A DNA stretch of 64,000 nt, from assembly GCF_014256275.1 (NCBI RefSeq), contig NZ_JACCFE010000002.1, positions 4,444,001-4,508,000 of the forward strand. Reading direction: 5' to 3'. The translations under genes were made by a program, and so were the position numbers. Positions within the stretch are counted from its first letter, which is position 1; the number at the start of each line of letters is the position of its first letter. This document shows, one piece after another, positions 45,624-54,697 of this stretch. The DNA is from Rhodococcus sp. 4CII (GTDB taxonomy: Bacteria > Actinomycetota > Actinomycetes > Mycobacteriales > Mycobacteriaceae). Under the pieces are notes generated by a model that was given only the letters and a program-made list of their open reading frames with translations, made no database searches and was not told where the DNA came from.

Positions 45624-47153
45624 TCAGGATGCGGTGCGGCCGATGCGGTCGTGATGCTCCGGCAGGTCGACGTACTCGGCTCGGAGGATTCGTTTGTCGA
45701 TCTTCATGCTGGAGGTGCGCGGCAACGGGTTGTCGCGGAAGACGACGTATCGGGGCACCTTGTAGTTCGACAGCCGGTTCCGGCAATGATCGATGATGTC
45801 GTGCGAGGGCACCTCGGCGGAGGTGCGCAGCAGGACTGCTGGGGTTTCGCCGAACTCGTCGTCGGACACGCCGATCACCGCCGCCTCGAGTACTGCGGGC
45901 AACTCGAGGACGGCGCGTTCGAGTTCGGCGGCATAGATGTTCATCCCGCCCGAGATGATCACGTCCTTGGTGCGGCCGACCACCCGGATCGCGCCCTCTT
46001 CGTCCCTGACGCCGACGTCGCCTGTCCGTAGCCATCCCCCGGCGAACGTCTGCTCGGTGAGCGCGTCGTCCTGCCAGTACCCGCGGGCGACGCCGGGGCC
46101 GGAGATCCAGATTTCGCCCGGTGTTCCGGCGGGGCAGGGCGTCCCGTCGAGATCCATGATCTCGACCGTGGTGAGGATGCCGCCGAAGCCGACCGACTCC
46201 GGTTTGCGCATGGACAGTTCGACGGTCGGGAAAGTGACCATCGACAACGACTCGGTCAGTCCGTACGCCTGGCGCAGGCCCACCCCCTTCCTCGACCATG
46301 CCTCGATCAGCTGCAGAGTGACGGGGTTTCCGCCGATGAACACCACCTTCAGCGACGAGATGTCGGTGGATTCGAAGGACGGGAGCGTGGCCATCTGCTC
46401 GAAGAAGATCGTGGTGCCTGCCATCGTCGCCACACGTTCGGACGCGATCAGCGACATCGCGACCTGTGGATCCCACTTGGGCAGCATCACGATGCTGCCG
46501 CCTAGAACAAGGGGTGCGAGGAATCCATTGAGCAGGCCTGCGGCGAACGACATCGAGCTGAGGTTCAGGGTGCGTGCGCCCATGTGTGCCGGTGCCTGCA
46601 GAGACCATTCGAAGAACGCGCCGAGCAGGGACTCGTGGGTGTAGACGACACCCTTCGGCAGTCCGGTCGACCCGGACGTCGGGATGATGCACACCGCGTC
46701 GGCAGGATCTCGGCCCGGAGGCGGCAGGGGTACGTCGAGGTCGGTGGTGCGCAGGGTCCGGGGATCCAGGATCTGCGGGGGTTCGGTGATGCCGGTGCAG
46801 GCGGCCTCCGCAATCTCCAGGTTGGCGGCCGCCGCGACCACCACCCGCGGGGTCAGTTTCCGGTAGACCTCGCCCAGTTCGACGGACTTGTGCCGCTCGT
46901 TCAGAGGGCACAGGATGCCGCCGGCGCGGATCGCGCCCAGAGCGGCAATCGCCCACTCCACGGACAGGCCGCCGAGCACCCCGACACGATCACCCGGCAG
47001 CACACCCGAGGACACGAGTTGTGCCGCAGCGCGATCCATCGCGACTGTCAACTCGCGCCACGTCAGCGAGGTGTCGTGACAGATCAGCGCCGGTGCGTCC
47101 GGTTGGCGAACCGTCCAGGCCTGGATGGCGCGGAGAATGGTGGTGTCACGCAT
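45624..47153 (-). CDS. Acyl/aryl-CoA ligase (AMP-forming)
   Basis: A 509-residue adenylate-forming enzyme with AAGGAG before the ATG. IIPTSGSTGLPKGVVYTHES is the P-loop, YGLTESLSMVTFP the adenine-binding motif, GWLRTGDVG the hinge, and the C-terminal catalytic Lys is in PRTSSMKIDKR. The shorter length compared with the ligases encoded at 3819 and 30377 places it in the medium-chain/aryl subgroup. It is the first gene of the ligase-Rieske-GNAT operon and diverges from a TetR gene 72 bp away, which very likely controls it. Confidence 0.92.
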   Translation of the reverse strand: MRDTTILRAIQAWTVRQPDAPALICHDTSLTWRELTVAMDRAAAQLVSSGVLPGDRVGVLGGLSVEWAIAALGAIRAGGILCPLNERHKSVELGEVYRKLTPRVVVAAAANLEIAEAACTGITEPPQILDPRTLRTTDLDVPLPPPGRDPADAVCIIPTSGSTGLPKGVVYTHESLLGAFFEWSLQAPAHMGARTLNLSSMSFAAGLLNGFLAPLVLGGSIVMLPKWDPQVAMSLIASERVATMAGTTIFFEQMATLPSFESTDISSLKVVFIGGNPVTLQLIEAWSRKGVGLRQAYGLTESLSMVTFPTVELSMRKPESVGFGGILTTVEIMDLDGTPCPAGTPGEIWISGPGVARGYWQDDALTEQTFAGGWLRTGDVGVRDEEGAIRVVGRTKDVIISGGMNIYAAELERAVLELPAVLEAAVIGVSDDEFGETPAVLLRTSAEVPSHDIIDHCRNRLSNYKVPRYVVFRDNPLPRTSSMKIDKRILRAEYVDLPEHHDRIGRTAS

Positions 47154-47225
47154 CGACGTGCTCCTTGTCGTAGGTCTCGGGATGAAGGGATGGGGGTACG
47201 ATTCGCGCGGACCTGAGGAGGATCA

Positions 47226-47825
47226 GTGGGACGCAAGCCGGCGATCACGCGGAGCGCCGTGGTGTCTGCCGCCATCGAGATCATCGATCGCGACGGCATG
47301 GACGGATTCAGCCTCGAACGGATCGCGACGGCGCTCAATGTGCGTGCACCGTCCCTGTACAACCACTTCGCCGACAAGACCGAGATCCTGTCGGAGGTGG
47401 CACGCGCGGTCGTGCTGGAGACTCCGCGGATTCCCGACCCGGCACCGGGGCAGTGGCGGGAATGGCTGATCGCCGAGTCGCTCGAGTTCCGGAATTCGCT
47501 ACTGCGCCACCCGAACATCGTTCCGGTGGTGTTCACCTGGTTTCCCGAGAACCTCCTGCACAAGCTGTACGCGCAGTATTCGAGGTTGCTGGGCGACCAA
47601 GGGGTTCCGCGGTCCCGTCAGTTGTTTCTGCTCGAGGCCACGCACCGGATGACGGTGGGATCCGCGATGTGCACGGCGACCGGCAGGCCCGCGCTCGTGG
47701 AGTTGCCCCCGATCGATTCGGAGGCACCCGGCCAAAGAACATCGGTGGCGGATGCGGACCGGGCGCTGTTCGTCGAGATGCTCAGGGCGTTCCTGATCGG
47801 TGTCGACGTCGAAGGTAGAGGCTGA
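47226..47825 (+). CDS. TetR-family transcriptional regulator
   Basis: A 199-residue TetR protein starting at GTG 47226 behind AGGAGG. The HTH is IATALNVRAPSLYNHFADKT; the C-terminal domain starts with a W-rich segment (QWREWLIAESLEFRNSLL). It diverges from the acyl/aryl-CoA ligase gene with only 72 bp between the starts, which must hold both promoters and its operator. It is unrelated to the TetR encoded at 24360 beyond the fold, and its ligand is probably a substrate or CoA ester of the ligase-oxygenase pathway. Confidence 0.92.
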   Translation: MGRKPAITRSAVVSAAIEIIDRDGMDGFSLERIATALNVRAPSLYNHFADKTEILSEVARAVVLETPRIPDPAPGQWREWLIAESLEFRNSLLRHPNIVPVVFTWFPENLLHKLYAQYSRLLGDQGVPRSRQLFLLEATHRMTVGSAMCTATGRPALVELPPIDSEAPGQRTSVADADRALFVEMLRAFLIGVDVEGRG

Positions 47826-47924
47826 CCGCGCGTCGACTCGGGTTCGAGTCGATCGGTGGGCGGGCGATCGGCGGTGCAGGCATTCCAAGCCTCCCTCGGG
47901 CTGACGAAAGCGCGTGTCCGTGGC

Positions 47925-47960
47925 GTGAGACAACGCTACATCGAGCGTGGTTTGTCTCAC
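47925..47960. promoter_or_regulatory. Inverted repeat, operator-like or hairpin
   Basis: GTGAGACAA (47925-47933) and its exact complement (47952-47960) flank an 18-bp centre that itself contains CGCT/AGCG. It lies directly downstream of a promoter-like pair on the minus strand. Confidence 0.45.
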
Positions 47961-47968
47961 AGAGAAAT

Positions 47969-47997
47969 AAACTATAGGCATTAGTAAATTGGGTCAA
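47969..47997 (-). promoter_or_regulatory. Orphan promoter-like sequence
   Basis: Read on the minus strand: TTGACC (47992-47997), 17-bp spacer, TAGTTT (47969-47974), in unusually AT-rich DNA. No gene starts within the 135 bp before it runs antisense into the TetR gene, so it may be left over from a lost gene, or give an antisense or long-leader transcript. Confidence 0.4.
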
Positions 47998-48025
47998 GCC
48001 CCACCTTCCCGTCCGCCAACGCAGG

Positions 48026-48490
48026 TCACTGGCACGGAAACTGTCCGAGGAATTTGCCCAGATAGAGGCCGAGGTGCAGTTCCAGTCGATGGGCGCCCAC
48101 TGCCAGGTCGAGTCCCGTGAGGTCCTCGATACGGCTGAAGTACAGGGTCTGGCGATGGATGTTCAACTCCGCGGTCGCGGCGGCGTCTCCCGCATGAGCC
48201 AGGTAGATTTCCGCCGTCGAACGGAGGTCGGTGTTTCGGTGTTCGAGGAGAGATCTGACGGCGGGGGTGATTGCCTCCTCGGCGATGGCGTCGGCGGACG
48301 CCACGGCCGTCAGCCGGTAGGCGCCGATGCTGTCCCAGGAGGTCGCGGGTCCCATCGACGGGTCCTGTCGGATGAACGAAATGCCCACGCGCGCCTGGAG
48401 CCAACTGCGCCGGCATCGGAAAGTCGGTGTACGTCCCGCCCACACCGTCGGGCGTGACCCGATGGGACATTCGTCCACTCGGATCGGCCC
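48026..48490 (-). pseudogene. PucR-family regulator, C-terminal remnant
   Basis: The last 110 or so residues are a PucR/CdaR-type helix-turn-helix domain: LLEHRNTDLRSTAEIYLAHA, then AELNIHRQTLYFSRIEDLTG and RLELHLGLYLGKF, which reads through to a normal stop. Upstream, VGISFIRQDPSMGPATSWDS looks like the end of the GGDEF-like middle domain. Before that the readable protein seems to continue in another frame and then ends. Intact family members are 350-500 residues, so most of the gene has been lost. There is no start codon with a ribosome site. Confidence 0.65.
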
Positions 48491-48523
48491 GCTGTGACAT
48501 TCGGTCGCGAAAGCCCGCCCCGG

Positions 48524-49411
48524 CTACGGGTCACCGGCCACGGTGCGCAGTACGCGGGTGACGGTTCGCACCGCCGGCGACGGATTCGAGTTCTCCCACG
48601 CCATCGCGATGGGGAGAGTCGGGACGTCGCCGGCGATGGGCAGGTATACGACACCGTCCATCGTGAGGTGTGCCGTCGAATCGACCACCACGGCCACGCC
48701 GACCCCCGCCCCGACCATCGCGAGGAGGCTGTAGGGGTCGGGTGCCTCGTGCGCGACGACGGGCGCGAAACCGGCTGCTGCACAGAGCGCGAGCGTGGCG
48801 TCGCGGACCACGGAACCGTGTTCGGCGGGGTAGATGACGAACCGTTCGCTCGCCAGTTCCTGCGGCACGACCGCACCGGCGTCCACTAGACGGTGCCCGG
48901 CCGGGACGGCCACCATCAGTGCCTCCTCGCGGACGGTGTGGGTGGCGAAACCCCGCGGGACCGGCAGCCCCACGATGCCCATGTCCAGGGTTCCGCGCGC
49001 GATTGCGTCGAGCACCTCGCCGGAGTACATCTGCGGGCGGAGTTCCAGTTCGATTCCGGGATAGGTGTCGGCGAGGGATCGGGCGAGGACGGAGAGCACC
49101 GTGTAGCCGCCGGCGCCGCCGAAGCCGACGGTGACGCGCCCGGTCTCACCGGCGGACGCCGCCCGCGCGATGCCGCGCACGATCCCGATCTGCGCCTCGA
49201 TCACCCGCGCCGGGGCCACCAGCGCCTCACCCGCGGCCGTGAGCCGCACCGAGCGGGTGGTGCGGACGAACAGGTCCGTGCCGAGTTCGCGCTCGAGCGC
49301 TCGCACGGTCTGGCTGAGCGGCGACTGCGCGACGTGGAGACGCTCGGCGGCCCGCCCGAAGTGCAGTTCTTCCGCGACCGCGAGAAAGGCGTGCAGGTGA
49401 CGGAGTTCCAC
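48524..49411 (-). CDS. LysR-type transcriptional regulator
   Basis: A 295-residue regulator starting at GTG 49411 (AGGAG 6 nt upstream). The N-terminal winged HTH is FLAVAEELHFGRAAERLHVA, followed by SPLSQTVRALERELGTDLFV. The remainder is a type-2 periplasmic-binding-like effector domain (GFGGAGGYTVLSVL ... GIVGLPVPRG). It diverges from the transporter-dehydrogenase-CoA-transferase operon and is the likely activator. The AT-rich gap at 49412-49490 is where its binding site should lie. Confidence 0.93.
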   Translation of the reverse strand: MELRHLHAFLAVAEELHFGRAAERLHVAQSPLSQTVRALERELGTDLFVRTTRSVRLTAAGEALVAPARVIEAQIGIVRGIARAASAGETGRVTVGFGGAGGYTVLSVLARSLADTYPGIELELRPQMYSGEVLDAIARGTLDMGIVGLPVPRGFATHTVREEALMVAVPAGHRLVDAGAVVPQELASERFVIYPAEHGSVVRDATLALCAAAGFAPVVAHEAPDPYSLLAMVGAGVGVAVVVDSTAHLTMDGVVYLPIAGDVPTLPIAMAWENSNPSPAVRTVTRVLRTVAGDP

Positions 49412-49546
49412 GACCGCTCCTCGCAATTATGTGGGCTGAGCACCTAAACAAGCTGAATTAAGTCTTGGACTCTACACGGAATCCCGACCATAGTGATGCA
49501 CACCACCGCTACCCCGGTGGGACGAGCACGACAGTCAGGGAGAACC

Positions 49547-50911
49547 GTGAATCCGAATCCCGGCCGCGACGCGGCACCACCCGAATACAGCACCCGGCAG
49601 GCCCGTCGAGCGGGAGTCACCGCGTTCGTGGGCACGACCATCGAATGGTTCGACTTCTACATCTACGGCACCGCGTCCGCGCTCGTGCTGGGCCGGTTGT
49701 TCTTCCCCGATGCCTCGCCCGCGGTGGGCACCCTCGCCGCCTTCGCGACGTTCGCGATCGGGTTCGTGGCACGGCCGCTCGGCGGAATCGTGTTCGGGCA
49801 TTTCGGTGACAAGTTCGGCCGCAAGAACGCCGTGATCATCACGCTGGCCCTGATGGGGATCGGGACGGTCGGAGTCGGTTGCCTTCCCACCTACTCGCAG
49901 ATCGGGATCTGGGCGCCCGTGTTGCTCGTCGCGCTCCGCGTGGTCCAGGGCATCGCGATGGGCGGCGAATGGGGTGGCGCGGTGCTCATCGCCACCGAGT
50001 TCGCGCCCCCGAACAAGAAGGTGCTGTACGGCGCATTCGCGCAACAGGGATCGCCCGTCGGCAACCTGCTCGCAACCCTGGCGTTTCTCGCGCTGACGCT
50101 GTTGTCGGACAGTGTGTTCGAGAGCTGGGGCTGGCGTCTGCCGTTCCTCGCGTCCGCCGCGCTCGTCGTCGTCGCGCTGTACATCCGGCTGCGCATCTCG
50201 GAGACCCCGGAGATGAAGAAGGCCGTCGTTGCGCAGGAGCGCACCCGAATGCCGCTCGTCGAGGTGCTGCGCTCGCACCCCGTCGAACTGGTTCTCGGTG
50301 TGGGCGCAGTGGTCGCGGGTGTCGCCATCACGTATGTCAAGACCACGTTTGCGCTCGCCTGGGCCACCGCCGATCTCGGGTTCGACCGAAGCGACTTCCT
50401 GCTGGTGATCACGGTCGCGCTGGTCGCGCAGGTTCTCGTGCAGCCGTTCGGGGCGGTGCTCGCCACGAAGATCGATCCGTCGCGGGCGGTCCGGTGGATG
50501 CTGCTGCCCGAACTCGTGCTGTTGCCGTTGATGTTCCTCCTCGTCCAGACCGGGTCGGTGCCGCTGGCCATGCTCGGCATGGTGCTGGCCACCGCGCCGC
50601 ACGCGATGTACTACGCGGCGCTCGCCGGCATCCTCGCCCAGGTCTTCCCGACCACCGTGCGATACACCGGGATTTCGCTGTCGTATCAGCTGTCGACGGC
50701 GATCTTCGCCGGAACCGCCCCGATGCTCTGCCAGTTCCTGCTCACCCACACCGACTCGATCTGGCCGGTGGTCGCCCTCGGGCTCGGTTACGTCGTGCTC
50801 TCGCTCGTCTGCATGACCCTACTGCTCCGCAGGGGAGACGCCCGTCGGAACCGGGACGCCGCGACCCCTCCAACCCGCTCCTTCATCCGGAAAGATGCTG
50901 CCCACTCATGA
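49547..50911 (+). CDS. MFS metabolite:H+ symporter (MHS/ShiA-like)
   Basis: A 454-residue membrane protein with 12 predicted segments. I chose GTG 49547 (AGGGAG 4 nt upstream); an ATG at 49496 would add 17 residues. GTTIEWFDFYIYGTASAL, GHFGDKFGRKNAVI and VQGIAMGGEWGGAVL are typical of the MHS branch (shikimate, proline/betaine, dicarboxylate and aromatic-acid symporters). Its stop overlaps the next ATG in ATGA. It would import the acid that the CoA-transferase and dehydrogenase then process. Confidence 0.92.
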   Translation: MNPNPGRDAAPPEYSTRQARRAGVTAFVGTTIEWFDFYIYGTASALVLGRLFFPDASPAVGTLAAFATFAIGFVARPLGGIVFGHFGDKFGRKNAVIITLALMGIGTVGVGCLPTYSQIGIWAPVLLVALRVVQGIAMGGEWGGAVLIATEFAPPNKKVLYGAFAQQGSPVGNLLATLAFLALTLLSDSVFESWGWRLPFLASAALVVVALYIRLRISETPEMKKAVVAQERTRMPLVEVLRSHPVELVLGVGAVVAGVAITYVKTTFALAWATADLGFDRSDFLLVITVALVAQVLVQPFGAVLATKIDPSRAVRWMLLPELVLLPLMFLLVQTGSVPLAMLGMVLATAPHAMYYAALAGILAQVFPTTVRYTGISLSYQLSTAIFAGTAPMLCQFLLTHTDSIWPVVALGLGYVVLSLVCMTLLLRRGDARRNRDAATPPTRSFIRKDAAHS

Positions 50912-52623
50912 ATTTCGTTCGCACCGACCCCGCCCTGCGCATCGTCGTCGACCGCTGGACCGACGCCGCGGACCGGAACAGGCTGAACGCCCTGCTCGAC
51001 CGGCTGGGCGCAGACGCCGCCGGACGGCTCGACGCTCTCGCCGCCACCGCCGACAAGAATCCGCCCGTGCTGCAGCAGTTCGATCGCGACGGTGAACGCA
51101 TCGACCGGATCGCGTATCACCCGGCCTACCGGGAACTGTGCCGCGCCGCCTACAGCGAATACGGGTTGTCGGCGCTGTCGCACCGCGGGGGCCTGCACGG
51201 CTGGGAGGCCGTGCCGCCGCACCTGGTGAAGTACCTCGCGTCGTACGTCTTCGTGCAGGCCGAGTTCGGGCTGGCGTGCCCGGTGTCGATGACGGACGCC
51301 GCCGCCCGCATCCTGCGCATGTTCGGCGACCCCGGCGTGTTCGGTTCCTGGATAGACGGATTGACGTCCACCGACCCGCGGCAGGCGATGACGGGCGCGA
51401 TGTTCATGACCGAACCGCAGGCCGGCACGGACATCGCCCGAACGGAGACGGTCGCGGAGCGGGACGGCGACGGGTGGCGGCTGACCGGGAAGAAATGGTT
51501 CGCGTCCAATCCCGACGCCGACGTCATCATCACCCTGGCCCGGTTCCCCGGTGGCGACGACCACTCGACCCGGGGCGTCGGAATGTTCATGGTGCCCAAG
51601 GTTCTGGCGAGCGGACAGCGCAACAGTTACACGATCGACCGGTTGAAGGACAAGCTCGGTACCCGGTCGATGCCCAGCGGCGAGGTGTCGCTGACCGGCG
51701 CGCACGCCCTGCAGGTGGGCGAACTCGACCGCGGGTTCCGGCAGATGGCCGAGATGGTGAACACCTCCCGGCTGTCGAACGCGATGCGGTCGAGTGCACT
51801 CATGCGACGGGCCGTGCGGGACGCCGTCGACCACACCCGGCAGCGAGTGGTGTTCGGCAAGAAGCTGTTCGATCAGCCGCTCATGCGCGCCACCCTGCTG
51901 CCTCTTGCGCTCGACGCCGAGGCGGCGCTCGCGCTGGTGGCGTACAGCGCGCAGTGCCTGCAGGCGGCAGACACCGGCGACGACGCCGCGCGGGGGCTGA
52001 TCCGGGTTCTCACCCCGCTCGCGAAGCACTACGTGTGCAAACGGGCCCGGGTGGTCACCGGCGAGGCCATGGAGGTCCGCGGCGGCAACGGATACATCGA
52101 GGAGTGGGCCCATGCCCGCCTGGTGCGCGACGCCCACCTCGGCTCGATCTGGGAGGGCTCGAGCAACGTCATCGCCCTGGACGTGTTGCGGTGCATGCGG
52201 AAGTCCGGTGCGCACCGTCAGCTGGCGGATGCGATGCGCGGCATCCTCGCCGGGCTCGGACCCGACTGCGCCGCCGGTGCCGACGTTCTCCGTCGCCGCT
52301 GGGACGACCTGATCGAGGAAGGCGACCTGCTGCTCGCCGGCGACGACGACACCGCGCAGGCCGGATGCGCGCGCTACGCGAACGAGTTGGCTCGCACGGT
52401 GATGGCGACCTTGCTCTTCGACCTCGCCGACTTCGCGATCACCTCGGACCGCGGGTACCGGTCGCTGCTCGTCGCGAACGCCTACCTCGCCGGCGGCACC
52501 GGGCACGTCCCGGCCGCGGCCCTGCACGAACTGGCCGCCGTCGTCGACGGCACCGACGTCGAAGCCCGCGCCGCGCACGACACCGCACCCCGAACCGTTT
52601 CGGCGACAGGAGTTCTCCTGTGA
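50908..52623 (+). CDS. AidB-like acyl-CoA dehydrogenase
   Basis: A 571-residue, longer-than-usual acyl-CoA dehydrogenase. FMTEPQAGTDIARTET and KKWFASNPDADVIITLARF form the flavin loop; VRGGNGYIEEWAHARLVRD and IWEGSSNVIALDVLRCM close the dehydrogenase core, and about 120 further helical residues follow. That extended form matches AidB and related proteins. Here it is translationally coupled to a transporter and a CoA-transferase gene, so a catabolic role is more likely than the DNA-alkylation response described for E. coli AidB. Confidence 0.9.
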   Translation: MNFVRTDPALRIVVDRWTDAADRNRLNALLDRLGADAAGRLDALAATADKNPPVLQQFDRDGERIDRIAYHPAYRELCRAAYSEYGLSALSHRGGLHGWEAVPPHLVKYLASYVFVQAEFGLACPVSMTDAAARILRMFGDPGVFGSWIDGLTSTDPRQAMTGAMFMTEPQAGTDIARTETVAERDGDGWRLTGKKWFASNPDADVIITLARFPGGDDHSTRGVGMFMVPKVLASGQRNSYTIDRLKDKLGTRSMPSGEVSLTGAHALQVGELDRGFRQMAEMVNTSRLSNAMRSSALMRRAVRDAVDHTRQRVVFGKKLFDQPLMRATLLPLALDAEAALALVAYSAQCLQAADTGDDAARGLIRVLTPLAKHYVCKRARVVTGEAMEVRGGNGYIEEWAHARLVRDAHLGSIWEGSSNVIALDVLRCMRKSGAHRQLADAMRGILAGLGPDCAAGADVLRRRWDDLIEEGDLLLAGDDDTAQAGCARYANELARTVMATLLFDLADFAITSDRGYRSLLVANAYLAGGTGHVPAAALHELAAVVDGTDVEARAAHDTAPRTVSATGVLL

Positions 52624-53801
52624 ACACGACAAACGCCGGACCGGCGCCCCTCGCGGGTGTCCGGGTGCTGGACCTCTCCAAGATCCTCGCCGGTCCGTAC
52701 GCCACCATGTCGCTCGCAGATCTCGGCGCCGACGTCACCAAGGTCGAACATCCCGACGGCGGCGACCCGACCCGGTCGTGGGGGCCGCCGTTCGTCGGCG
52801 CCGACGCCACCTATTACCTCGCGATCAACCGGGGCAAGAAGTCGGTCACCGTCGACCTCAAATCGGAGGAGGGGCAGGACGCGATCCATCGGATCCTGGA
52901 GGAGACCGACGTCGTCGTCGAGAACTTCAAGCCCGGCAGCGGGTTGCAGCGCATCTTCGACTACCGGACGCTGTCCGAGCGGTACCCGCACCTGGTCGTG
53001 CTGCACATCTCCGCGTTCGGGGAGGAGGGTCCGCTGCGCGACGAACCCGGCTACGACATGATCGCGCAGGCCGCAGGTGGCCTCATGTCGCTGACCGGTG
53101 AACCGGGTGGGGCGCCGATGAAGGCCGGATTCGCGATGGGTGATCTGGGGGCGGCGCTGTTCGGACTGGTCGGCGTGCTCGCGGCTCTCGTGGAACGGTC
53201 GCGGACCGGACGCGGGCAGTACGTCACGACGTCGCTGTTCGAGTGCCAACTCGCCCTGCACGTGAACTGGGCGACGAATTACTTCGCCACCGGGGAGCGC
53301 CCCGGCCCACTCGGATCCGGCCACCCGAATCTCGCGCCCTATCAGGCCTTTCCCGCGAGCGACGGGTACTTCGTCGTCGCGGTGGGCAACGACGCGCAAT
53401 GGGCGAGCCTGTGCTCGGCGATCGGCCGGGAGGATCTGACGTCGGATCCGCGCTTCGGACGCAACCGCGACCGGGTGGCGCATCGCGGCGAGCTCGAGCG
53501 GGAACTGTCCGCGGCCTTCGCGACGGGCACCGTCGAGCAATGGTGCGACACGCTCACCGCGCACGCCGTTCCGGTGTCGCCGATCCGGCACCTCGACGAG
53601 ATCTACGCCGATCCGCACACCGCGGCGCTCGGGATGATCGGCACGGTCGACCACCCGACGCTGGGCAGCCTGCGGCAGATCGCGTTCCCGGTCAGCTTCG
53701 CCGGCGAACGCCCGCACCTGACGTCCGCGCCGCCGGTACTGGGCGCGGACACCGACACGATCCTCGGCGCCCACCGGCCGCAGTCGGTGGCCGGCGGATA
53801 G
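52620..53801 (+). CDS. Family III CoA-transferase (CaiB/BaiF type)
   Basis: A 393-residue enzyme starting at GTG 52620, overlapping the dehydrogenase stop in GTGA, with AGGAG upstream. GVRVLDLSKILAGPYATMSL and RSWGPPFVGADATYY are family signatures. The Asp that forms the acyl-anhydride intermediate in formyl-CoA transferase is in GYDMIAQAAGG (about residue 146). It transfers CoA between carboxylic acids, so the operon can activate its substrate without ATP. It is related to, but not a copy of, the CoA-transferase encoded at 56213. Confidence 0.92.
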   Translation: MNTTNAGPAPLAGVRVLDLSKILAGPYATMSLADLGADVTKVEHPDGGDPTRSWGPPFVGADATYYLAINRGKKSVTVDLKSEEGQDAIHRILEETDVVVENFKPGSGLQRIFDYRTLSERYPHLVVLHISAFGEEGPLRDEPGYDMIAQAAGGLMSLTGEPGGAPMKAGFAMGDLGAALFGLVGVLAALVERSRTGRGQYVTTSLFECQLALHVNWATNYFATGERPGPLGSGHPNLAPYQAFPASDGYFVVAVGNDAQWASLCSAIGREDLTSDPRFGRNRDRVAHRGELERELSAAFATGTVEQWCDTLTAHAVPVSPIRHLDEIYADPHTAALGMIGTVDHPTLGSLRQIAFPVSFAGERPHLTSAPPVLGADTDTILGAHRPQSVAGG

Positions 53802-53807
53802 GCGCGG

Positions 53808-54527
53808 TTACCCGCCCTCGCGCAGCAGCGCGACGTCGGACACCATCCGGATGTGATCGGCCATCGCCCGGGAAGCGCCCGCGGAGTCCTGATCTCGAAT
53901 CGCTGTCGCAATGCGCCGGTGCCCTTCGAGGGAGGCCCGCGGGCGTTCGGCCTGGGACAGCGACTCGATCCGGGTCTCCCGGATCAGCCCGGAAATCTCG
54001 TGCATCAGCTTGGCCAGCAGTGACGAGTGCGCCGCAACGGTGATGGCCTCGTGGAACTGCTCGTCGCCGACGACGCCGCGATCGCCCGCGGCGATCTCGG
54101 ATTCCATCGTCGCGAGTGCGGAATCGATTGCCGCCATCTCCGCGTCGGACCGGCGCTCGGCGGCGAGTCCGGCGAGTTTGACCTCCAGCGCCTCGCGGGC
54201 CTCGATCACCTCGGGAAGGCGGTCGGCGTGTTCCCGCAGCGCCTTGACGGCGCGCTCCTCGATGGGACGGCGGACGAGCACGGCACCGTCTCCGTGCCGC
54301 ACCGACACCACGCCTTGCACCTCGAGGGCGACGAGCGCCTGACTCAGGGACGCGCGGCTCACACCCAACTGAGCTGCGAGTTCGCGTTCCGCGGGGAGGC
54401 GGTCGCCCGGCGTCATCTCGTGGTCGGCGATGTGCGCACAGAGCTGCTCGACGATCACCTCGTACAGCCGCGGACGCGCCACCGGACGCAGTTGCTCAGC
54501 CACTGGGCCACCCACTCTCCATTCCAC
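53808..54527 (-). CDS. GntR-family regulator (FadR/FCD subfamily)
   Basis: A 239-residue regulator. I chose GTG 54527 (GGAG 8 nt upstream) among several in-frame starts. The winged HTH covers PGDRLPAERELAAQLGVSRA to VRHGDGAVLV; the C-terminal all-helical FCD domain carries the metal-binding residues D..H...H region (GDEQFHEAITVAAHSSLL). It is divergent from the MatC-like carrier gene, a setting recalling matR-matABC of malonate users. Two promoters to its right share an operator-like element. It converges on the CoA-transferase gene with a 6-bp gap. Confidence 0.92.
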   Translation of the reverse strand: MEWRVGGPVAEQLRPVARPRLYEVIVEQLCAHIADHEMTPGDRLPAERELAAQLGVSRASLSQALVALEVQGVVSVRHGDGAVLVRRPIEERAVKALREHADRLPEVIEAREALEVKLAGLAAERRSDAEMAAIDSALATMESEIAAGDRGVVGDEQFHEAITVAAHSSLLAKLMHEISGLIRETRIESLSQAERPRASLEGHRRIATAIRDQDSAGASRAMADHIRMVSDVALLREGG

Positions 54528-54581
54528 TGAAACTACTCCACGGTATCTCGCAAAGTCATGTAACCGCACGCACAGTTCCTG

Positions 54582-54642
54582 TTGACAGTGATCCACAACA
54601 CTGCTTCGATGAAGTGGCTAGGCCAATCTGCCACTGAGTCAA
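54582..54642 (+). promoter_or_regulatory. matC-like gene promoter with GntR operator candidate
   Basis: TTGACA (54582-54587), 17-bp spacer, TTCGAT (54605-54610), then after 4 bp a 28-bp element (54615-54642) beginning TGGCTAGGCC. The element contains GTGGC/GCCAC arms. The same layout recurs at 56106-56166 with 20 of 28 element positions identical. Confidence 0.65.
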
Positions 54643-54697
54643 TTTGCTCGCCGGCGGCGGCCGAGACCATGTCACTGCCACAGAACCGGAGACTCTC

